Assembly (NCBI GenBank): GCA_034401135.1
Contig: JAWZSP010000002.1
Coordinates: forward strand, 5,022,001-5,086,000
Direction of reading: 5' to 3'
Source: Volutella citrinella
Taxonomy: Eukaryota > Ascomycota > Sordariomycetes > Hypocreales > Nectriaceae
DNA: 64,000 bases
Both the position numbers and the translations under genes were made by a program. The notes below the pieces were generated by a model. It was not told where the DNA came from. It was given only the letters and a program-made list of their open reading frames with translations, and ran no database searches. Positions 45,820 to 58,335 of the stretch are shown here, one piece after another (position 1 is the first letter of the stretch; each line of letters starts with the position of its first letter).

Positions 45820-46997
45820 TCAACCGCCCTGTGCTTGGCCGTCGCCTGTCGCAGTGTCGCTGGGGGCACTTGCGCCCCGGTTGGCGGCGGGTAAGCCGTG
45901 GGAAAGCAGGCCGAGTTTTTGTCGCAGGCGAGGAACAACCGCCGCATAAGGTCGGGGCGGTATGATGGAGCGCTGTATCTCAACTCGTGACATCTCGAAT
46001 CGCCTGTTTGGCGAGTCGAATTGGGCGAGGAGATTTTTGGGCACCTGAGCCGTATATACACACAGGAATTCGCAATCGTCGGACCTGTTGCAGTTGTTAC
46101 GGTCATTTCGCGTGGTCAGAACAGCGACCTGGAGTTGTCAGTTACGCCACAGACCAATGGGAACACTTCGACGTGACTGCGTACTTTGAAAGTATCGGCA
46201 TTGCAGCAGCCAGGGCCTGCAGCGATTCCACCATCGGTTGTTGGTGATGCTTCCCAGCTCTGGTCCCGCCGCATTTGGGCCAAGGCAATCATAATGGCAA
46301 GAATGTATGGGTCGTGCTCTGGGTTTTCGGGCCGCAGTTTGCGGTTTTCGGCTGCCTTTTGTCGTAGGATGGGCTCCTTGTCGTCGGGATGGAAGACCTT
46401 TGAGAGCACCTTTCTGTACTTTGTCGCGACCGACTCACGTCGCCACAGAGGCACTGCCGCCAAATCGAGATATGCCAAGGATATTGTAGGGTTGTTGAAG
46501 ACGTCATGGGCTCTAAGCGGTTGACGGCGAGATCTTTGGAAGTGCAACTCGAGCGGGCATGTCACTTTGGTGAAGGAGAGCGATGACAGGATATCTCTGA
46601 CAGCCGGATCCACGATTCGCCAATTGTTTCTATTTTTGAAGAGTTGCCTTGCGTCGTCGGTCTGCTCCGGCGAGCTGTCAAACGGCGGGGAGGGGCCTGG
46701 GCCAGGCTGCTGGTCGACAAAATGGCAGTCTAGCAAGCGACAATGGTTGGCAGTCCAGGCTATCGGCTTGACGTACAATCTACGTCTGTCTGGGCGGATA
46801 AGTTCGAGGAGCGATCGCTCTTGAGGAGGCGGCGGAGGCGGACGGCTGTCGTCTTCCAGGTCGGGGTGCTGGGTCTTGTGGGTAGCGTCGCAAAGCGAGA
46901 CTGGTTCATCATGAAGTAGCTGTTGGCGGGGCCACCGAGGACCCTCGGCGAAGCTCGTCGCATCTGTGGTGGCGTAGCGGGACAGCTGGAGCTCCAT
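45820..46997 (-). CDS. Hypothetical protein, two exons
   Basis: Exons 46997-46129 and 46084-45820 (44-bp GTCGCT...ACAG intron) give 377 residues. The frame opens upstream only with non-ATG codons, so ATG at 46997 (MELQLSRYATTDATSF) was chosen. Regions: PPPPPPQERSLLELIRPDRR (Pro run), CRLLDCHFVDQQPG, AVRDILSSLSFTKVTCPLEL, RESVATKYRKVLSKVFHPDD, and near the C-terminus LLAQFDSPNRRFEMSRVEI. No signal peptide or membrane helix. I do not recognise the family; it looks like a conserved orphan of the fungal accessory genome. Confidence 0.65.
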
Positions 46998-47562
46998 CCT
47001 CGACACGCCGTGGGCAGGCGAGAAATGAATGAAGATGGCAAGTTGATGCAGCGCTAGAAGCCCACTATGACGTGCTGTTAGCTTTGGTGGCTTCGGTGGG
47101 TGGCGCGTGCTCACGTGATGTAGAAAGCCGATAACAGCCCGCTCCCAGGCTCCAGCGAACGCCTGGGTAGGTAGGTACCTTGGCTATGGGACTGAAAAGG
47201 TAATTACCTAATTACCGACCCAAGGTACTAGTTAGCCTGAAATTGTTGTGAACGTCGCGGCCCTGGCGTGAGCCCAACATGGTGCTGAAGTAAACCAGTG
47301 CCCGAACACGGCTCTGGCCTGTTGTACGCCTTGGCGCACAACGGCGGGTACGGCGATAGGTAGGTGCCTGAACACGACCCCAGCATAAGCCCAGCATGAG
47401 CACAAAGGAGCCTAGAGCCTGAACACTGCCCAGCACGAGCTTACATAGACCGCCTGACCACTCCCCCGCCTATCAACAGAGCGCCTCCACCAGCACCTCT
47501 GCTCCGGGCCTCTGGGTCGTCCCGCGACATCTCGGCTCTAGCGAAACCAACGAACCATCATC
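46998..47562. other. Divergent promoter region
   Basis: Between two divergent hypothetical genes. Contains an imperfect inverted pair taggtaccttgg (47173) and ccaaggtacta (47219), and repeated CCTGAACAC/CCCAGCA words that look like a decayed minisatellite at 47270-47440. Confidence 0.5.
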
Positions 47563-48896
47563 ATGCCCGCGTCTTATTCGCCGCGCGACCCTACTGAGCT
47601 ACGAGCTCTATGCGACGATAGGAAGGCCTATAGGGTTTTCTTTGAGATGCCAGAAGATGAGCGCAAGCTGTCTGCAAGTCGCTGGGGCACCAATCACCTC
47701 ATCGCCAGTCGTCTCCTTGTGCCCAATCGTCAACCATCCACGTCGGTTTTACCTGCATTTGCCGAGTCCCATGCATTGTCTTGCTCCTGTTGTGGCAACG
47801 AGCCCGGATTTCATACACTCAACTCTTTGCAGATGAGCGACCTGCTGGGGAGTAACCCACCAAAGTTCCTCGAACAGTCTAGAAGCGAGTTACGGCGGCT
47901 ACCAAACGGCACCTTTTGGGCTGACCTGGCCCAATCATCCGGCACAGACCTCTCAACCGGGGAGAGGGATATTCGCAGCGAAATAGAAAGCAAACAAGCC
48001 CGCGGCCTGGCTTTGTCGACTCAACCGCTGCCATCGACCCCGCTTCCTCCCCGGTGCAGTCTTCCTCGCAGTCTTCCTCCGCTTCGGAATATGATCCCGA
48101 GACAAGCTTCACAGGCGTTGACCAAGACGAACACGAGGCCCAGAAGTGCAAGCCTGAGGAAGAAACAGTCCAATTGCTAATGTCATTCTTCGACTGTCTC
48201 CTTTCCCTCTGTGTCGAGCAACCGTGCAGCAGGGGTACGCAGCCCAAGACGGAACTTCGGGTTCGTGTTGTCCGTCAGAAATGCCATTTCACGCTCGGGA
48301 ATGACGAGACCACCCTGGTCTCCGAAGACGACGGAGGCCTTAGCCTTATGGCCTACCGCAAGGGCGACTGGATTGTGGCCCATCCGTCCCAAGCCATTTT
48401 TGAGGCAAAGCGGTCATTCAGGGGCGTTACGGATGACAACAAACCCATTATCGCGGATACCGTAATTGCTCAAACACTTTGCGAAGCCATCACTACTTGG
48501 GCAAAGAACAACCAGCCCCCGAACAAAAACAAGTAAGGCTCCTATCCCTTGCTTTCTCGCTGATCTACTGGACCTCAACAGCTGACGTGACCCTCCTCAA
48601 GCGTTTTTTCGATTGCAGCAACAGGCCGATACGTCTGTTTCATCAATTTCCAATTCGGCGCATCGTACATGGAATACCTAACAGCTGAAACACTCGAGGA
48701 ACAGCTTCTCGTCGTGCAAGATGCCGAGAAGGACACCTACGTGCGAATGTATTCGACTGGGTGGTTTAATCTGCAGTCCTCCAAGGATAGGAAAAGCGTC
48801 GTCTGTCACACCCTCGAACTCGACAAGTGGCATAACAAGCTGGATTCAGACTTGTCAGAATCAGACACTGACGACGATGCAATGGATTTAAGATGA
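47563..48896 (+). CDS. Hypothetical protein with one unresolved frame change
   Basis: ATG at 47563 opens RDPTELRALCDDRKAYRVFF and CSCCGNEPGFHTLNSLQMSD. The continuing frame from about 48009 (FVDSTAAIDPASSP, then EEETVQLLMSFFDCLLSL) is offset by one base; either a base is missing near 48007-48010 or an intron with weak sites (47889-47986) is used. The final intron (48533-48601) is canonical and leads to FINFQFGASYMEYLTAETLE and an acidic end SDLSESDTDDDAMDLR. No domain recognised. The middle has KCHFTLGNDETTLVSEDDGG and GDWIVAHPSQAIFEAKRSF, the latter recalling substrate-side segments of nuclease-like folds, though this is weak. Confidence 0.55.
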
Positions 48897-49369
48897 TGGC
48901 TCGGGCTCGGGCTCGGGCTTCGGCCCTGGATTGCGTTAGGTATCCTCGTACGAGGCTCTTGTTAGGGCTCTAGGTTATCTTACGCTCGTTCTAGGACTTG
49001 AGCGGGTACATCGGCCTGGTAGCAGGCCCAGCGTTGGAACGGCATTAAATTATACGAAATATATGTATAATTCGTCATTCCCCATCACAGTTTGTTGAAT
49101 ATACTTCGTCTACCATACCTGGTTGGATGAAATCCTGAAGAAAAGCATGAATGCCCCAAGATTACCTGGTGTTGAGATTGACTGGCCGCAAGGTTGGAAA
49201 GCAAACTGAGATTCTCAGGATACATAGTTATGCCGTAAGCGCGAGTATGTATTCAAGGTACCGGTATGCGTATCATTGTCTTACGGTAAATTAACCCACA
49301 CAAGGCTGGGTAGCCCATTATGTTGAACTGCGAGGAGATCAGCCTCAATCTCCCAATAGAAGAACGAAT
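48897..49369. other. Intergenic, no gene recognised
   Basis: Begins with a short (GCTCGG)n run at 48899-48922. Otherwise unremarkable. Confidence 0.5.
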
Positions 49370-50850
49370 CTAGACGACCTCCACACCCACAACGCACACT
49401 AATTTGGCGCTGGCACTTGGAGACTCTTCATCCTTGGTGTGGATTCTCTCCCAGCTGGCCATGAGTCCGACAACCACGGAAGATCCCAAAATAGCCGTCA
49501 TTATCGCGAATATCATCTTGAGAGTGCAAGGACTATCCCATCGACGAGCTGCAGGGCGAACGTTGATCGGATCTGCGTGTCACCGGTGGCGACGACCTGC
49601 TTGGGGTCTACGCCTGGAGCAGTCGAAGCCAGGGTGGAAGTAAATGTCTTGACGAAGCCCGACTGTGCAGCCGAGATACAGAAAGACCCGCCAATGGTCT
49701 GAAAGACTAGAACTATATCAACAAACAACGTTTTTAAATATACTATTCTTAGCAGAACACGACTTACAGAAGATCATGGCCGAGACTGACGATATGGAAG
49801 ATAGTTAACAAGCCCGTGCAACACACAGCCTGATATATACACAATAGAAACCACAGCAAATTTCACAGTAGATATTATACCTAACATCTTAACTATAGTG
49901 TTAGTCCGTAATGAGTCACAATTAGCATTTGATAGATGCAGCAAATGGCGGCCTTCTTGTCCATCAAGGTCTCTGCACCACCAAAGGTTGTAGGAAGGTT
50001 GCGATAAACCTGCATTCAGAGTTTCCAACCTTTGTGGCCGCAGGCGCAAGGATAAAGTTATCCACGCCGGATGACCCAACGCCGGGCTTGCGCCAGCTAT
50101 ATCATAATGCCTTTCCCCCAGCTTCTCGTCAAGCAAGCAGCCAAGCAAGCAACCAAGCTAGCAGCCAAGCAAGCCAACGCCCGCACACACACACACTTCT
50201 CCCGCCTGCCACTTCGCCAACGACCTCGAGATGCCACTAATCAACGCTCCCTTTATCTCTGAAGAGGGTCTTCTCTCAGAGAAAACGATCAACTTTAAGC
50301 TGCCGGCTAAAAGCCCGAACCCACGAAATATCCTAACTAACACACAATCCGACGAGGTGCTGATATTTCTCTTGATATTTGGATATGATTTGATGGGTAA
50401 GGAAGTCAGTATGGAGGCTAAGGAAAGCATCCACTTCCTATAGACAGGAAATAAAGGCCTGAGAGACTGACGATATATCCTCGACTTGGACGGCCGATTG
50501 AGCAGTCACTAAAGTAACTTGAAAGGCCCCCCCCCCAAACCTGGGCCCGTGAGTGTTTGATAGCCTATTCACTTGCCGGCCGGAGTCCCGATGTTGAGTG
50601 TGTAAAATAACCCGGAGCTGATTGCTGCCAGCATTGAACCTAGCAGAAGGATTGCAGCGGATACTATAGTCGTGGTCATGATGAACACACCCACACCAAT
50701 AGCAACCACCACGGGAACAATTAGCATCATGGTGAGGTTCCGAATGCCCGATTCGACGGGATGAGCGTTGTCGATAGATTGGAAATAGATGGGAAGATCT
50801 TTTGTGTGATGATGCAGGGGACGATTTCGGGGAGCCTTTCCTGGACTCGC
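49370..50850 (-). pseudogene. DHA2-family MFS transporter split by a repeat insertion
   Basis: The minus strand has the later half of a 14-helix drug transporter in two pieces. Piece 1 (about 50850-50530): LPIYFQSIDNAHPVESGIRN, then SGLFYTLNIGTPAGK, a TGA, then IGYQTL. The expected residue at the TGA is Trp, so TGG became TGA. Piece 2 (about 49795-49370): ISSVSAMIFF, an intron, VFQTIGGSFCISAAQSGF, STAPGVDPKQVVATGDTQIR and, after a one-base shift near 49510, GLMASWERIHTKDEESPS. Between them about 20 codons expected in this family are replaced by the 49797-50525 repeat. The N-terminal half of the transporter was not found to the right. Confidence 0.85.
49797..50525 (+). mobile_element. Repeat copy C, inserted in the DHA2 gene
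   Basis: Sequence between the two transporter pieces. It starts gaagatagttaacaagccc, contains an AAGC-rich stretch (aagcaagcagccaagcaagc near 50137), a CA run and a 70-codon open frame (50231-50443, MPLINAPFISEEGLLSEK), and ends near an 11-base C run at 50527. Its RIP-mutated counterpart is at 2488-3240 and its first about 160 bases match copy A at 19978. No reverse transcriptase, transposase, clear terminal repeats or target duplication were seen, so class is open (MITE, solo LTR or fragment of a longer element). Confidence 0.75.
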
Positions 50851-52334
50851 ATTACATGTTAGGCCAAGGTGGTACTCCATAATACCAGACGCTCTAGTAA
50901 ATTATGAGTCGCTGTTTTAGCTCCTGTCATCTCTCCAACAATATTCAGTACTGCTTCACATCTGTTACTACTCCCATTCTTGATCAGGACCCTAGTTGAC
51001 CAATTTAGAGGCTGTGACAAAAGCACCTGGAGCTCCCGTTATCAAGGTTCTACCGACGGAAAGCTGGAATGGCAAATAAAACTCAAAGGCCTTGTTTCCA
51101 TCCTCGTCAGTCCACCAAGAGGGTGCTCTCAATCTTCTTTCCCGGTCTTCCTTGCATTTGAACGGCTGGCATTGTGCGCTACCGAGGCTCCTTAACCTGC
51201 GCGTGATAACGGCTGCCATGCGTGCGCTAGCAACACATCTCTTGGCATTCTTGGCAATCCGGGGTATGCAGGGTTCTGACGACCAGGGGAGGGGGCAACG
51301 ACGTGACTCCGCACGGGACGAGGACGGCGAGCCTGAGCTGCGAAAGTGAGAGTAAGAAAGGGCGATGGCGGGATTACTTGAATGACGATTAAGCTTTCGT
51401 GCCACGGACCACTGTTGGTTCATGCCACTACATACTGTGTAGCACCTGTGCGCTTGGACAGTCGACATCAGCTGCCCAAGGCGGCTTGCAACAGGCTCAA
51501 TCGGTCCCTCATCATTCGCGGAGGGTGGCCATATCAGTTTATGAGGCCTAAAAAGGTAGCAGCTGTGACCAAATACACATCAAGGGTTCGCTCCAAGATA
51601 AGAATCAGGATATCAGCGAGCTCACAAATGACTAGCACCACTAGGCCGGCAACGAAATGCCGAGCACACCGTATCAGAACCCCGGAAGGCCCAGGCGATT
51701 GATTGATACCGTGCCGCCACGCCGCGACGGGTCGAGGCCGCGATAGCCAGCACGAAGGCCCCTGTAGATTATCTACTTGCGTGAGGGCCAGGACAGCCAC
51801 GATGATTCTAGCCTGAGACAAACGCGTGCCGTGCGATACCACCCAGTTGTCTCACTGTGTGACTCTCCCACGCCAAAAAAAAACACCCTGCGGCCGAGGT
51901 ATCGCACCGCCCGCATCGTCATCGCCAATTAGCGAGGCCTGCGGGCGCCACGGGACCCTCGGACATGTTCTACATGGTACAACATGGTGACGCTGAACAA
52001 CGCCGGATTGGCGTCCTTATCGGGTAAGTTGATTGACCATTATGGGGGATGTTAGACGGCGTCCGCGTGTATTGTCCACTTCTGGACTAGATACCCGTCG
52101 AACCCCTCCTTGTCTATCTCACACGATCCAACCCCACGTCAACAGTGACAAGCCAAATCTGAATCTGGGGTGCAGATAGGACAGTGAGCTGTATGTTTCA
52201 GTCCACGGGATCCACGAATGCGCCACATCGCCTAAGAGTCTCAGCTGCCTATAAACACGGCGCGCGTCGGCGTGACGGTGCTGAGCCACAACCATCCACT
52301 GCTCGTCCAACTCTCCGTCCCCTAAGAAAGCACG
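50851..52334. other. Intergenic with degraded frames
   Basis: Minus-strand frames at 51468-50992 (ending LITGAPGAFVTASKLVN) and 51842-51534 (a hydrophobic stretch FVAGLVVLVICELADILILI) look like decayed coding sequence but could not be assembled or assigned. The last 200 bases are the promoter of the permease. Confidence 0.4.
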
Positions 52335-54299
52335 ATGAAACCACAGAAGGAGCAAGAATGGCCGGCGATGACTGATACCCCATCGCACAAGGAAGGACAG
52401 ATGGGAGAAGACTTGTCCGACGAGGCCCAGGCACTCCATACCCTTGGATACAGCGCCGAACTGCAACGGAACCGGTCCATGCTGACTCTCTTGTTTCAGT
52501 CACTGGCCATTGCAGCGGTCGGTGCTAACCATCCACGATGACCAAGACCACAACTAAAGTGCTCTCAGATTCCCTATGGATTTGGCGGTCCGTTGATCTC
52601 GGCCATCTACGGCGGCGGTTGGTCTCCAGGAAGTCACTGAATAACCACCATCCCCGTGCTGACTATCCACCGCAGGCCAGCTCGCCATGTTTGTCGGTTG
52701 GGTCATGGTCCTCGTGGCTGACCAGTGCGTCGCCATGAGTCTGGGGGAACTTGCGTCCAAGTTCCCCACCTCGGCCGGTCCGTATTACTGGTCATTCCAG
52801 ATCGCATCCCCGAAGCTACGAGTCGTCGTATCATATGTTACGGGATGGGCGTGGCTGATTGGAAACTGGACCATCACTCTGTCCGTCAACTTCGGATTCG
52901 CATCGCTGGTCGCTGCCACCGTCGCGCTGTACTACCCGGATTTCGTCTGGGAAGCTTGGCATCTGCTCCTCATCTTCTACGCGCTTTGCGTCACGACTTT
53001 TATCATCGTTGCATTTGGAAACAAATTCTTGCCAACAGTGGACACGCTCTGTGCAGCCTTTACAGTTCTCACCATCTTCATTACCCTCGTCTGCTTGTCC
53101 GTCAAGGCGGACAAGGGCAGGCATTCAGTAAAAGACACCTTGGTATGTATGGTGGATACTTGAATGCAAAATTTCCAACATTTTCGTACATGCTGACTGT
53201 GTTGTGCAGGGTGCTTATGATGATACTCTGTCCGGGTGGAAAGAGTTCTCCTTTCTGATCGGAACCCTTCCGTCGGCGTATACGTATGACAACATGTACC
53301 CATACAATACTCGATAGGAGCACATCAAACTGACTCGTGCTAGGTTTTCTGCCATCGGAATGATCACGTCCATGGCCGAGGAATGCAAGGACCCGACCAC
53401 AAAGCTGCCTCGAGCCCTTTCGCTGTCCGTTCCAGTTGGCGGCATCGCTGGTTTATTCTTCGTACTGACTGGCCTGACACCCCTCGACTGGAGTTTTAAA
53501 ACTAATCTATGGTAGATCATTCCAATTTGTGCGACACTGCCCCCGCTTGCTGAAGTCCTGGAAGCTCCCGTCGGACAAGCCTTGCCCCATATCTATCTCC
53601 TAGTCATGGGATCGCCTGCTGGTGCACTCGGATTGACAGTCTTGATCCTGTTGATTACCTTCTTCTGCTCTATTTCGATTACAGTGGCTGCATCGAGGAC
53701 GACTTGGGCTTTTGCCCGCGATAAAGCGCTGCCAATGCCGCGAGTCTGGTCCAAGGTCAATCAAAGGCTAGGCACGCCGCTCTGGGCTCTCGTCCTTACC
53801 ACGGTAGTGGAGATGCTTCTGGGCTTGATCAATCTTGGTTCGACTTCAGCATTCAACGCCTTTGTATCCGTTGGAGTGATTGCTCTTGCCAGTTCATACG
53901 GAATCCCCATCTTCTGCTCTATGATCAATGGCCGGAGGAAGATCCGAGACGCCAATTGGAGATTGCCAAACGCACTTGGCTGGCTGGTCAATATGGTTGC
54001 TGTTGCATGGTAGGGTTATATGCCAACGAATTTCTAAACTCATGATACTGACACGGACACTACTCCAGGATCACTTTTGAACTGGTTTTATTCTCCATGC
54101 CTACGGTGATCCCGGCTACTGAGGCTAGTATGAACTATGCTAGTGTCGTATTCGTCGGCTTTCTCTTCCTCAGTGCAATCTGGTATATTGCCAACGGCCG
54201 CAAAAGTAAGTGCAAGATCCCTCACCTGATATCTACTTGCTGATTGATGCTACAGTCTATACCGGCCCGCCAGAATCGGCTGGATTGGCTATAAACTAA
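52335..54299 (+). CDS. APC-superfamily permease (GABA/choline/polyamine type)
   Basis: ATG at 52335, TAA at 54297, eight exons joined by seven short introns (donors GTCGGT, GTTGGT, GTATGT, GTATGA, GTACTG, GTAGGG, GTAAGT); about 510 residues with 12 predicted helices. The N-tail LSDEAQALHTLGYSAELQRN leads to helix 1 IPYGFGGPLISAIYGGG. Then MSLGELASKFPTSAGPYYW (conserved loop of fungal GABA and choline permeases), AWLIGNWTITLSVNFGFASL, FSAIGMITSMAEECKDPTTK and the late motif DANWRLPNALGWLVNMVAV, YTGPPES near the end. Substrate is a small amine or amino acid; UGA4 and HNM1 types cannot be separated by eye. Intact. Confidence 0.9.
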
Positions 54300-55942
54300 A
54301 ACAGAGACTCTGTCACCGTGAAACGCCGGGTTAAGGAGTATTATGTAGTAAAGAAAGAGTTCAGGCAGCACTTATTAATGATAATATCTAGCGCCGCAGC
54401 CCTGATGTTCAAATTTAATACTGCAGAGTTGCCAATGCCTTTGCACAAGTGATGTTGGCTCATCAGCTACTCTGGAAACTGTCGAATCCTCAACGAGGAG
54501 CTTGGCAAGAGTGCTCGTCTCCGACTTCACGTCCTTGTCGTCGTTGTAGAGGTAGGGAGCTGACCGAGATCGTGGGGAGCCCGCTGAGATACGCTACTCT
54601 CCGCTCTGCAGTCTCCGGGCCAGTTGGTCCTGCCCAGCGTGGTTGGCATCCTCATGGCATACTTGGTAGGGATGCTCAACTCGTCTTCAAGTCGCTTCTT
54701 GCCGGCCTTGTCCTCTCTGTGGAGAACAAAGAGCCCTGTCAATCAGCAGACCGTAACCGATCCGTACTCATCACCAGACCCTTCCTGGGTCATCACCACC
54801 CCAAACTCCGAGACAAACGGGGATCAAAACCGAGACATCCTCCAGGAAGAGGCGACCGGCACTATGTCACTAGAGGAAGCTTACAGGAGCCGCAAAGTTC
54901 GTGTAGCAAAGTGTGGGTGATCCCTCGGGTACGCCGAGCCGTGGACTGGATTCACGGCTGGAATGCTGTTTATAGCTTCCTTGTAGCGTACATCTCTGCA
55001 AGGAAGTCTTGGGTTGCCAGTGACACTCAAGCGCGCACCCGTGCACTGTAACGTAGACTTGGTAAACCTGCCGACGGCCTTGGCTCAGGCGATGACTCAC
55101 TACTAGCTCCGGGTCAAAGAGTCACGCTCGTACTGCGATTTCGAAGATATCAAGAACCTGCAAGAGAGTAGGGCTAAATTACCCCATATTGTTGACTTGA
55201 AAAGAATATGACGCTTCGGTGTGATGAAGCGAAATATTGCATCATACCATGCAGAAGGATACATGTTGTGGTGGTTTCCAACACTCACTTCCCTGCAAGC
55301 ATGCGGTCCGGTTAAAGGGAGGAAGTGCCCCCTCTACCCGCCAGTAGTGCTTGGACAAGCCGCGAACAAGGCCCAGCTACCCCCCCATCAGAGCACAGCC
55401 GGGTCTCTGTCTACTAATACTTTTCTGGTTCAACAGGGAAAGGCCCGAAAAGATGTCAGAGGAGAAACCAACGTCCCTGCGGCCAAACAACGACAGGCAA
55501 CGAACGGCTTTCAACCAGCAGTACCACGGCCCTTCTTTCCGTTCAAGCCCCCGTTGCCCTCAAGAACCACAACGGCTACACATGCTTGCTCTTATACATC
55601 CACCCGGAAACCGTCTCGTCGATGAGGGTGCGGCCGGCGTTGCTATCCGACGCCATCGGCCTTGGTCTCGCAGCCACTGCTCTATGTCTCGAGTTGACAC
55701 TCTCTCGGGTCCCGACTTGATCTTACCGCGAGGCGCACTGGCACCGCGGACGGCATCCATTGATGGCCCCAAGATTGATGCTCTGAAGTAGGCCACTCGG
55801 CAAAAGTCGCTGGATCTCTACCTCGATCCGAGCGACGGCCTATAGGAAATCCTGATTGTATGTGCTAAACATACCCCGCCTATAATAACTCTATCACTTA
55901 CAAAATTGAATAGTATGTAATTGCCATGTTTGAATATATTCA
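54300..55942. other. Intergenic with a doubtful ORF
   Basis: A plus-strand frame from ATG 55454 to 55791 (MSEEKPTSLRPNNDRQRT) could encode 112 residues, but a second frame over the same bases (NHNGYTCLLLYIHPETVSSM) looks equally protein-like, so neither is called. The 54449-55051 frames have no domain. Confidence 0.35.
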
Positions 55943-58055
55943 TTATATAATTGTGTAATGGTTCGTCGCCCAGCCACTCTCCGACTGGGAGTGAACAACT
56001 ACTCTAAACTCCACATTTCCCTCATGCTGATCCTCGCCTGCACTGATGAGATCGGTTCCGGTCTCAAAAATGTCGTTTTGAGCCGTTGGAAAACACTCCT
56101 CATGCTCCTTGACTCGCGCCGCAATAACATTCCAGTGCTCTGCGCGAGTTCTCCGCTCTAGGATTTCACCATCGAGAAACATCATCAGCTTTCTGGCCTG
56201 TCGAACGTTCCAGATACCCTCGCGTTGACCGTTTTGATCATAGCCTTGTAGCCAATTGACGATCCACCGACGCAGCTGTGGATCGGTAGTCCACCAGTAT
56301 GCACCAACAACTGCTGGCATCATTCCATGGCCAAATGCTTCTGTGATGGCACAGCTATTGGGGGACAGGCCGGCAGCAATACGACATATATACAAGGCCA
56401 TAGAGTTTGCACTGGAAGGGGGTATCTTGGTACCATTCTCCAAATACCGGGTGTGAGCTCGCATACGAGTGCAGATGAAGTGGGCGTAATTCACGGCAGC
56501 AGCGGTAGGATCGGCAGCATTAGGAAATGTCAACGGATGAACCTGAAGCGGATCGACATCTCCAGCTTGTGGCGGGAATGATATTGGATCGTTAACGCCT
56601 GTGTCAACGGGCATTTCCAATGGCGAGAGACGTCGCTGCCACTCTGTCAGTCTGGCATCTAGTGCCTCTAGCTTTCCCGTCCACTTCGCAAACATGGATG
56701 GTGTGCAGCGAAACTTGAGCTCCAGCCGCCCAACTTCCCTAATGAAGCCGAGAAGTTGGTCACGAGCTAACGTTGAGCCTTGGATCATTGTGGAGAGCTC
56801 GTGTGCGACGCCAGGATTCATATCCTTCAAGCCCGTCACAGCCAGCTCCTCGTTCTGCAACTCGACGAGCAAGGCCATCCTTGCAAAGGCTTGGGCAAGA
56901 ATCCGGCCTCTCGGGGCTTCTAGAATTCGCTTGTGCCAGGTACTGAAGACACGGCTTGTAGCGCGCAAATGTGCCCTCCACAATGTGAGGTTTCCTCGGC
57001 CAAGTTCAAAGTTGGCCAGCAGCAGCCGACAGAGAAACAAGTCGAGCAGCTCTTGTAGAGGGAGGCTACTGAATGCTTCGGGGGTATTCTGCGGATGTTT
57101 CGTCTTCAAACACCTTAACGATTTGGCGTAATGCCGGAGAGCGTGTGTTTTCTGCGTTGCGATCCCTGGGGTGGTGAGACCTGGTGATGACTCCATTGAC
57201 AAAGTCAACGCTGAGACGGCGAGTACAGCGCTCCAGACGTGAGGAGCAGCCGAGTAGTCGCCGTTGAATATGTCTTTGAGGGGCAAAACAGCCGATAGCC
57301 CACGTATCTGGTTGTCAAATAGACGTTGGCAGTACTCGGAATCTTGTGGAAAGAGGAAGCAGTCGTAAGGTAGACTTGGACCGAGGGACAATGGATCGGG
57401 GATTGAAGTCTGTAGTAGAAGCCATGTGTCGGTATTCTCGAGAGATTGTAGGTTCCCAAAGTCCATGTGAGATGCTTTTGGCAGTGATAGCGAGGGCTGT
57501 GAAGTGATGCATAGCTGACTTTCAAGCCCCTCTGGCCATGGATCACTGAGCAGATCCCAGGTTTCAAGCAGGGAATCTGCGCCAATAGGCGTATCAATGG
57601 TCAAGATTGGTGCAGCCATTTGATCAGGTTGGGGCAGGTTTTCGACAATGCCGAGCCCCGTCGCTGATTCAACTGGTGAACAGGGACTTCTAAATAGCTC
57701 TTGCGGCATGGGAGATCTTGTAAGAGAACCTGACGCTGATCCCTTGCGCACTCGTTTTGACTGAGGCTTCTGGACTCTTTCAACGACCATCATGGTCTGG
57801 TCACGGAAGCATATGCCTCTGGCATAACCTCCACATGTCCGATTTGCCTTGATGCACTGAATGGGCACTATTAGCTGAGTAGAAAAGAGGTCAGGTATGG
57901 CCAACATTGTCACACTCCGGCTGTGCCTTGTCGCACCTTAAATGCCTCTCACGGCATGTAACGCATCCGAGGCGATCACGGGATGTAACATTTCTCTTGC
58001 GACCTCTTGGGGCCGATGAGGGAGGGGCTGATGCTTGGTGGTCAACATTTGACAT
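55943..58055 (-). CDS. Zn2Cys6 transcription factor beside the ABCC pump
   Basis: Exons 58055-57906 and 57856-55943 give 687 residues. The cluster is complete and split by the intron after residue 50: C31, C34, C41, C48, C51, C58 (GCVTCRERHLRCDKAQPEC, then CIKANRTCGGYARG). This spacing and the GGY ending are typical of the Fungal_trans_2 class. The body carries a helical regulatory domain: VWSAVLAVSALTLSM, QELLDLFLCRLLLANFELG, WRAHLRATSRVF and near the end EGIWNVRQARKLMMFLDGEI. ATG at 58055 is the first in frame that precedes the cluster. Its start is 280 bp downstream of the end of the ABCC gene on the same strand, so a regulator-transporter link is plausible but inferred. Confidence 0.92.
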
Positions 58056-58335
58056 TCTGGTTACGTTGCTGGAGGTGAACGAGATGAAGAGGGGAGTGCA
58101 TGGCAGAGAACGGACGGACGGGGAGAGAATGCTGATTTGAGTAGCCGGTCGAGATAAGGGACACAACGCCCCTCTTCAAGGGTTCTGCTTATCTGCCGTA
58201 GTGGGTCACGAGTCATGTCATGCGAGTGGATTTACATGGATCGATCTAGACTTTCCGGCTCCCTTATCTCCCGAGCTACACTACATGAAGGCAGATAAGA
58301 TAAGATAGTGATACAGTACGATCAGCTAACTACCT

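Noticed and set aside
54449..55051. 200-codon plus-strand frame
   Set aside because: No domain, unusual composition, and overlapping frames on both strands are equally open.
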